In this document: positions 21,021 to 27,069 of the stretch, in pieces | Numbering within the stretch: position 1 is the stretch's first letter | Layout: every line of letters begins with the position of its first letter | Source: Diphasiastrum complanatum | Taxonomy: Eukaryota; Streptophyta; Lycopodiopsida; Lycopodiales; Lycopodiaceae | Assembly: GCA_029204225.1 (NCBI GenBank) | Contig: MU836563.1 | Coordinates: 1-27,069, forward strand | Length of the DNA stretch: 27,069 bases | Reading direction: 5' to 3' | Program-made: the position numbers and the translations under genes | The notes under the pieces: model-generated | Databases searched by the model: none | Told to the model about the DNA's origin: nothing | The model's input: the letters and a program-made list of their open reading frames with translations, nothing else

Positions 21021-21830
21021 CATAGTAATACCGATATTTACAGTAAAAGTTTCTCGAGAAGAGATAGGAATATTTGCTCTTGTTTGGATCAAATAGTGTT
21101 GTTGTTGCACTTTGAGCTGCCAAAGAGGATTATGAGCTGAAAATAATGCAATGTTGTCGATTGCACTTGCTGCTTCTTGCAAAATGGCTTCTTCTGATGG
21201 AGTAGGGGAAGGTACAGAGGATGGTCTTTGTACAGGGGAAAACAGACCTTGAATTTAAGGGATATGGTCAATGGTAGATTGATAAGGATCTTCAGCGAGA
21301 TCAGTTGCAAGAGTGTTATGTACAGAGATTTGAGGTGAAGTTGAGTGACTTGCAAGTTTTATTGCTTTGTTATGAGATCCATGGAAGCGGTAAATCAGAT
21401 GGATATAGTAGTCGAGAAATTCCTGTATACTATTTATATCGCACAATTGAGTACGATTAAAGGCTTCTTGTGCTTTTATAACTTCATCTGTAAGGCTTCC
21501 TACGAATTCAGCATAGACGGCTTCAATCAATCGAGAAGTGGGATTGGCTGCTTGATAGATCCGAGTCTGTTTGAGATCGGGATCTACATGTTCCCACCAG
21601 TATTTTAAATTACCGGTGAATCCATTAACGGCAATATTAATAGCTTGAATTGACATAAAATTTTTAAAGGAGATGGCGTGTTGAAGCCAAGTTGTCAAGT
21701 ATTGAAGTGTTTGGACTTTTTCATCTATCGTTGTATTGTCAATATTATAGATGATCATTTAACCAAGTTTTTGAACTGAGGCAGAGATGGATGTAACAAC
21801 TGTTTGAGAAAAAGATGTTTTAGATTGGGG
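21021..21830 (-). pseudogene. Endogenous caulimovirid coat-protein-like segment
   Basis: Minus-strand segment with the coat/gag-like core VNGFTGNLKYWWEHVDPDL followed by a helical region (IYQAANPTSRLIEAVYAEF). The G-x-L-x-x-WW arrangement is typical of caulimovirid capsid regions. The frame is open from 21758 to a TAA at 21258-21260, continues open after it to a TAG at 21018-21020, and also extends upstream of a TAA just before 21758 to about 21830, where CT-rich repeat begins. At least two in-frame stops show it is dead. No movement protein or intergenic promoter region was found. Confidence 0.7.
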
Positions 21831-21835
21831 TGCCG

Positions 21836-21920
21836 GTTCTCAGGGTTCCTCTCTCTCTGTCGCTCACAGGTTCTCACAGTTCCTCTCTCTGTCTCACTGG
21901 TTCTCACAGTTCTCACGATG

Positions 21921-21955
<35 letters not shown>

Positions 21956-22231
21956 TGAATGCTCTCCCTCTCTCTCTCACTCACAGTTCTAACGGTTCCT
22001 CTCTCTCACTCACGGTTCTCACGAAGCTGTCTCTCAGGCTCTCGGATGCTCTCAGTTCTCACGTTCCTCTCTCTCACTCACAATTCTCACGAAGCTGTCT
22101 CTCCCTCTCGAATGCTCTCGGTTCTCACGGTTCTCACAATTCTCACGAAGCTCTCTCTCACTCACTCTCTCTCTCTCTCTCTCACGGTTCTCATGGTTCT
22201 CACGAAGCTCTCTCTCTCTCTCTCACTCACG

Positions 22232-22286
<55 letters not shown>

Positions 22287-22415
22287 TGCTCTCAGTTCTC
22301 ACAGTTCTCATGAAGCTCTCTCTCTCTCTCACTCACGGTTCTCACGAAACTCTATCTCTCTCGGATGCACTCGGTTCTCAAGTTTCTCTCTCTCTCTCTC
22401 TCTCTCTCTCATGGT
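21836..22415. repeat. (CT)n array with inverted spacer modules
   Basis: CT runs separated by GGTTCTCACG(A)AGCTCTCTC-type spacers. These are the reverse complement of the GTGAGAACCGTGAG modules at 18330-19205, so the repeats on the two sides of the viral fragment point in opposite directions. Confidence 0.9.
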
Positions 22416-22521
22416 CCTTTGCCGTCCTTTGCCATGAAAATGCAGTGAAATGCGGTCCCTATGTGGGATGAAGGGAGGGCCACAAACACCTCCACACCCG
22501 CAGGCGGAGAGAGAGAGACAC

Positions 22522-22574
<53 letters not shown>

Positions 22575-22706
22575 TGTGGTGAAATGCGGTCCTCAGCGGT
22601 GAAATGGTGTGGTGAAATGCGGTCCTTAGCGGTGGAATGATGTGGTGTTGGTTATGGTTAGGGATAGGGTGGTGATGGTTATAGTTACAGTTTTATTTTC
22701 AGGGTT

Positions 22707-22759
<53 letters not shown>

Positions 22760-22944
22760 TAAAGGACCACAAATGGCCTAAATGCGGTCCCTATGCGGGA
22801 GAAAGGGAGGGGCCGCAAACACCTCCTTTGTGGTCATTTGGGAGGGGTCAACAACGGTTCAATGGGACATCCTTTGCCGTGAAAATGCGGTGAAATGCGA
22901 TTCCTATGGGGGACGAAGGGAGGGGCCGCAAACACCTCCACACC

Positions 22945-22977
<33 letters not shown>

Positions 22978-23150
22978 GTGCGGTGAAATGCGATCTCTAT
23001 GCATGATGAAGAGAGGGGCCGCAAACACCTCCACAACTCTAGGCAAAGAGAGAGAGAGAGAGATGTGCGGTGAAATGTGGTCCTTATGCGGGATGAAGAG
23101 AGGGGCTGCAAACACCTCCACACCCGCAGACAGAGAGAAAACGAGAAAAC
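22416..23150. repeat. Spacer-module array left of the RRP1-like fragment
   Basis: Repeated GGTGAAATGCGGTCC, GGATGAAG(G/A)GAGGGGC and GCAAACACCTCCACACC units alternate with (GA)n runs (22519-22573, 22714-22757). A GTTATGGTTAGGGATAGGGT module lies at 22641-22712. The CCTAAAGGACCACAAATGGC block at 22759 recurs at 24318. Confidence 0.9.
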
Positions 23151-23161
23151 GAAATTCAAGT

Positions 23162-24004
23162 ATGGAAGGCACACACATTAGTGGTGGAGATGGTAGAGAT
23201 GCATGTCCATCTGCTCAATTGTCTTCTCCTGATAAGGAGACTCGTGAAAGGGGCCTGGCTCTCCTTGAAACTTGGCTTTCTCGACGCAAGGAGATAAATG
23301 ACAAGGATATGAAAAAGATATGGCAAGATCTAGACATGCTTAAGCGAGATGTTTAGGTTTCTGCAACGAGAGTATTGGAAAAAAGAAAGCATCAAAAAAT
23401 TCAATGAATGTTTCCTAGAAACGGTGTTAATGCAAACAGATTCTCAGTCGGTTCATGGCATCAGTCTCTACCTTTCACAGGTGTTCCTAGATGAGCTGAG
23501 AAAGTTCCTCCCTTTGTCATCGCTATCTTTCAGACTGATGTTAGAACCCTTCTGGAAGGTTTTCGCCACAGTAGAAGATGAGGTGCTGTTGAGAAGAGTA
23601 AGGGATAGTGTCTTTTTACCTTTAATGGAGGAGGCTTAGAGCATCCAAGGAGACGAAGAAGATAACGAAGGCAGTATGAATTATTTGGCGTTCAATCTTT
23701 TGTTTGTGCAAAGGATTTTCAAACTAGCTACCTCGCCAACAACCTGTGAGATAAGCAGAAAATTAATCCATCAGCTTCATGAAGATTATTGTAAAGCAGC
23801 CCCAATTTTTCCTGTCAATGCTGTTTCTCCAACCAGGGAAATCGTTTCAACAATTGCATCTAATGATGCTAGTAACTCCTTTGCAATTCTAAATCATGGG
23901 AATGCTTCGGATGAAACAGATGTTCTTGAATTGCATCTAATGATGCTAGTAACTCCTTTGCAATTCTAAATCATGGGAATGCTTCGGATGAAACAGATGT
24001 TCTT
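23162..24004 (+). pseudogene. RRP1/Nop52-like ribosome biogenesis gene fragment, intron-free and broken
   Basis: Resembles the N-terminal Nop52 domain of RRP1, a nucleolar protein needed for rRNA processing and 60S assembly. It starts at ATG 23162 (MEGTHISGGD), then LSSPDKETRERGLALLETWL and MKKIW match the family's first helices. About 50 residues usually following KKIW appear missing, and a frameshift lies near 23349-23356. The next frame reads FRFLQREYWKKES, VHGISLYLSQVFLDELRKFLP and MLEPFWKVF, very like the domain's later helices. A TAG at 23637-23639 interrupts it; the same frame continues with FVQRIFKLATSP. A 77-bp tandem duplication ends it. The absence of introns suggests a retrocopy or capture from RNA. 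The protein is partial and cannot be functional. Confidence 0.72.
23852..24004. repeat. 77-bp tandem duplication at the fragment's 3' end
   Basis: 23852-23928 repeats from 23929 to 24004 with period 77 and no mismatch seen. 77 is not a multiple of three, so it shifts the frame. Confidence 0.93.
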
Positions 24005-24265
24005 TTCCCTATGTGAGATGAAGGGAGGGGCTGCAAACACCTCCACACCCGGAGGTAGAGAGAGAGAGACACCCGGAAGGAGAGAGAGAGATGTGTGGTG
24101 AAATGGGGTCCTTAGCGGTGAAATGGTGTGGTGAAATGCTGTCCTTTGTGGTGTTGGTTATGGTTAGGGATAGGATGGTGATGGTTACAATGATGTGGTG
24201 TTGGTTATGGTTAGGGATAGGGTGGTGATGGTTACAATTATAGTTTTATTTTCATGGTTAGGGTT

Positions 24266-24298
<33 letters not shown>

Positions 24299-24576
24299 CG
24301 AGTGAGCATCGTGAGAGCCTAAAGGACCACAAATGGCCTAAATGTGGTCCCTATGCGGGAGAAAGGGAGGGGACACAAACACTTCCTTTCCGTCATTTGG
24401 GAGGGGTCAACAACGGTCCAATGGGCCGTCCTTTGCCGTGAAAAAGCGGTGAAATGCGGGATGAAGAGAGGGGCCGCAAACACCTCCACACCCGCAGATA
24501 GAGACAGATAGAGATGTGCGGTGAAATGTGGTCCCTATGCGGGATGAAGGGAGGGACTGCAAACACCTCCACACCC

Positions 24577-24671
<95 letters not shown>

Positions 24672-24696
24672 TGCGGTGAAATGCGGTCCTTAGCGG

Positions 24697-24755
<59 letters not shown>

Positions 24756-24756
24756 T
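24005..24756. repeat. Spacer-module array right of the RRP1-like fragment
   Basis: Direct copies of the modules at 22416-23150: GCAAACACCTCCACACCCG at 24032 and 24477, GTTATGGTTAGGGATAGG at 24155 and 24203, and CCTAAAGGACCACAAATGGC at 24318. GA runs lie at about 24581-24669 and 24702-24753. Confidence 0.9.
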
Positions 24757-24790
24757 GTGGTGAAATGCGATCCTTAGCGATGAAATGGTA

Positions 24791-24949
24791 TGGTGTTGGT
24801 TATGGTTAGGGATAGGGTGGTGATGGTTACAGTTACAATTTTATTTTCAGGGTTACAGTTTTTTTTTTCTCTCTCTCTCAACCCTAACCCTGAAAATAAA
24901 ACTGTAACTGTAACCATCACCACCCTATCCCTAACCATAACCAACACCA
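24791..24949. repeat. Large palindrome: 65-bp arms with 29-bp centre
   Basis: 24791-24855 is the reverse complement of 24885-24949 with one mismatch seen. The arms consist of the GTTATGGTTAGGGATAGGGT module. Looser inverted similarity (GTGGTGAAATGCGGTCC modules) extends outward to about 24752 and 25042. It marks where module orientation switches before the right arm. Confidence 0.92.
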
Positions 24950-25427
24950 CATGATTCCACCGCTAAGGGCCGCATTTCACCACACCATTTCACAGCTAAG
25001 GACCTCATTTCACCACAAAGGACCGCATTTCACCACACATCTCTCTCTCTCTCTCTCTCTCTCTCACGGCTCCTCTCTCTCTCTCATAACCGCAAAGGAT
25101 CCCATTTTTACTGCATACAACCACATTTCATCGCAACGCACCGCAAAGTCAACGATTGCGGTCACATACGAAGCACAATCGCAAAGTCTCGCCTATGCTC
25201 TAAACGAAGTGAATGAACCTCAACCGCACATTAAAGTATTGCTTACGGTCTGAACAAAGTGAACGAACTGCAAACCGCACTGCAAGGGTCTCGCCTATGG
25301 CTACATACGGTCTGAACGAAGGCATAGGGACGGCATTTAGGCTGTATAAGGACCGCCGTGTAAGGACCCACATTTAGGCCCCATAGGGATCACCGCCACC
25401 TAGATCGAAAAAATCATTGGCTGCCAT

Positions 25428-25456
25428 TGCCCGTCAACGGCGGGCACTCACAACTA

Positions 25457-25494
<38 letters not shown>

Positions 25495-25567
25495 ATATAC
25501 ATACATATATATGTATATATATACATATATATAAACATATACATACATATATATAAACATATGCATA

Positions 25568-25613
<46 letters not shown>

Positions 25614-25663
25614 TATACATATATATAGATATTCTAGTAAAGAGTGCCCGTCGTTGACGGGCA
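25428..25663. repeat. Right end: two facing hairpin-CTAG motifs around (TA)n
   Basis: Hairpin TGCCCGTCAACGGCGGGCA (25428-25446; one G-T wobble) then CTCACAACTAG (25447-25457) and T; about 175 bp of (TA)-rich sequence; then, on the minus strand, hairpin TGCCCGTCAACGACGGGCA (25663 to 25645) followed by CTCTTTACTAG (25644 to 25634). It is the inverted counterpart of the left end in the same order. Confidence 0.7.
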
Positions 25664-25876
25664 ATGGAGGCCGATCTTCATAGAAATGCATTTTTATTTC
25701 AACCTTTCTCGTGGAAAGTCTGATAATTTAAAAAATCCTTACAGCACCTTTCAAATTTTTGATAATGAAAGTCTCATTTGTTTAACACCTTTCATCACGA
25801 AAGTATGTACATACATGCACATCAAAACACTATGTGTGTTGGTAAAGGATAATTTGAATTTGGAGTGGGCCCCTTA

Positions 25877-25936
25877 GATGCATGCATGGGGAGGAGGGCC
25901 ATGCATCCTTTCCCCATACATGCATCCTCCTCCCCA
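25877..25936. repeat. Imperfect hairpin with CATGCA motifs
   Basis: GCATGCATGGGGAGGAGGG pairs imperfectly with CCCCATACATGCATCCTCCT. Related CATGCATGG copies follow at 25960-25990. CATGCATG is also the core of the plant RY element, but no gene start is near. Confidence 0.5.
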
Positions 25937-26021
25937 AGTTTTTAAGTTAGAAAAAGCTCATGCATGGGTGAGGGGAGGAGCATGCATGGTGCACCCATAC
26001 ATATGCGCAAAACTGTACCTA

Positions 26022-26105
26022 AGTTTAAATATATATATAGATATATAGAGATATATATATACATGTGTATATATATATATATATATATAAATATATTTTA
26101 GAGAG
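26022..26105. repeat. (TA)n microsatellite
   Basis: Degenerate ATATATATAGA repeats ending in GAGAGAGATG, just before the dispersed motif at 26139-26168. Confidence 0.93.
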
Positions 26106-27069
26106 AGATGTAAGGGTGGTGTTAACTAAGTCTACTATCCTATGTCACACCTAGACCCTACTCTTTGCACACACACATATAAGGTTATTGTTTCAAATTT
26201 TATTTTCACGCCCCTTTAATAGGCGTATGGCTGGAATGTGTGGGAAGAAACTTCCTATAGAAAGTGAGACGCTTTGCCAAAGCTCGAGCACCAGAGCTTC
26301 GATCCCTTGATCATCATGCACTCAAGGTTGTCATCAAACGTAATAGGGTGCAAGGGAGATATAAGAAAAGGAGCATTTCTTCTAGCCCCCCACAGTAGTC
26401 TTCGACGTAGAATTGCATGCCACAATCGGAGGAAATTGTTTTGCTGGATTCGAAGAGAAGCAGCAATGAAGCTCCCTCCTCCAACAACGACAAAAACAAG
26501 CAAAAGCAGTGTATCAATCCAAGTGTGCGTGAGAAAGCTGAAGCAAGTAAGGGCTGCTGCTTGCATGACACAAATACTATGTTGATTAAGAGAGGAGTTG
26601 GAGAAGGTGAAGCAGGTCAATCAGTTAATATATGAAGGATCCAAATTGCGCAATCCAGTCAGTGTTTCAGGTGCATTTTCAAGGTTGAAGCCTATGACAC
26701 CACACTTGCATAGATTTTTGAGAATAGCACACTAATTTTTCCAACCTAATTGCTCAGAAGAGGTGTGCATGCTATCAGGAAGCTGTCTTTATTGTCTACA
26801 AGTCTTCTCCATGCCAAATGGATACAGATCTGAGATCAAACGTAGCAGAATCTACAAGAAGATTGCAAATTTTTTACCCTGCACGCAGACTATAGAGCAT
26901 TACATCATCAACAGGTTCCTTAGCCCCCTCATGCTTTTTGTTTTTCTTTAAACTCTCGTTTTGCATCCGTTTTTCTTGTGAACTTTTTGATTGCTGTCAT
27001 TGTCCTTCGATTGCTTCTATCTTTTTTTGTCCATTCTAACCGCACATGGTGCAGAATGGGCATGGTGAA
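26106..27069. other. Unassigned region at the window's right edge
   Basis: Apart from the dispersed 30-bp motif at 26139-26168, no family is recognised. Overlapping open stretches of 70-120 codons at 26255-26635 occur on both strands. A basic peptide with DHHALKVVIKRNRVQGRYKK (plus strand, around 26310-26370) looks faintly coding. A pseudogene is possible, but no function can be given. Confidence 0.4.

Larger units (their letters stand above)
17583..25663. mobile_element. 8.1-kb composite element bounded by long inverted arms
   Basis: The left arm (17583-18116) and the right arm (25085-25663) are inverted copies, matching at roughly nine of ten positions by eye. They share hairpins, a (TA)n tract and the segments around GGTCCCTATGCC, CGTATGTAGCCATAGGC, TTCACTTTGTTCAGACCGTA, CGTATGTGACCGCAATCG and GGGATCCTTTGCGG. 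The left arm has an extra segment of roughly 50 bp near 17735-17785. Between the arms lie (GA)n/(CT)n arrays with spacer modules, a minus-strand caulimovirid fragment and a plus-strand RRP1-like fragment. No target-site duplication could be fixed and no transposase for this unit is present. Long arms with captured fragments recall Pack-MULEs; the hairpin ends recall Helitrons. Confidence 0.65.

Noticed and set aside
21804-22471. Ser/Leu-rich open frames of 160-170 codons
   Set aside because: CT-array artefacts in overlapping frames with no conserved domain.
17571-25672. LTR retrotransposon interpretation of the 8.1-kb unit
   Set aside because: The end repeats are inverted, not direct, and no primer-binding site, polypurine tract or integrase was seen.
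17571-25672. Firm assignment to Mutator-like elements
   Set aside because: No 8-11 bp target-site duplication could be found at any plausible boundary, and no MULE transposase is present.
26255-26635. Overlapping open frames on both strands as a gene
   Set aside because: Mutually exclusive frames without recognisable domains; one may be a pseudogene, but it cannot be supported.

Overview
The window looks like nuclear DNA of a land plant with a large, repeat-rich genome. The evidence is intron-split genes with GT/AG sites, plant-type BED/DUF659 hAT transposase remnants, an endogenous caulimovirid fragment, short TTTAGGG-like stretches and very long (GA)n and (TA/TG)n arrays. Nothing shows the species. 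There are no rRNA, tRNA or CRISPR features. No intact protein-coding gene was found; every recognisable coding stretch is partial or broken.

Layout. (1) 0.4-2.7 kb: a decayed, spliced hAT-like transposase with BED finger, DUF659 core and an unusual AT-hook/RG-rich tail, followed by a (GA)n array. (2) 3.1-6.4 kb: non-autonomous inverted-repeat elements with ends like CATAGTTGCA, nested microsatellites and a 1-kb TG/TA minisatellite. (3) 7.2-8.1 kb: the 5' exon of a second hAT-like copy in the same orientation. (4) 8.1-12.0 kb: no recognised gene. (5) 12.0-12.7 kb: two C-terminal exons of a UPF0020-type RNA methylase, separated by a 214-bp intron. (6) 14.0-14.34 kb: a clean 344-bp MITE-like element. 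(7) 15.6-16.8 kb: local direct and inverted duplications and one exon-like segment. (8) 17.58-25.66 kb: the most interesting part, an 8.1-kb composite unit bounded by inverted arms of more than 500 bp. (9) 25.7-27.1 kb: a hairpin, AT repeats and unrecognised sequence.

The composite unit carries, between its arms, arrays of (GA)n blocks separated by recurring spacer modules, a minus-strand endogenous pararetrovirus fragment (coat-like, protease and reverse transcriptase parts, all broken), and a plus-strand intron-free fragment of an RRP1/Nop52-like ribosome biogenesis gene. Each outer end holds two facing hairpin-plus-CTAG motifs that resemble Helitron 3' termini and enclose a (TA)n tract. 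I read it as a repeat-built, gene-capturing structure. Whether it moved as one unit or grew by successive insertion and inversion cannot be decided from this window.

The genes here do not form a pathway. They are best understood as transposon and host-gene debris in a fast-changing intergenic region. The RNA methylase exons are the only coding stretch in which all observed codons stay open across a consistent splice junction.
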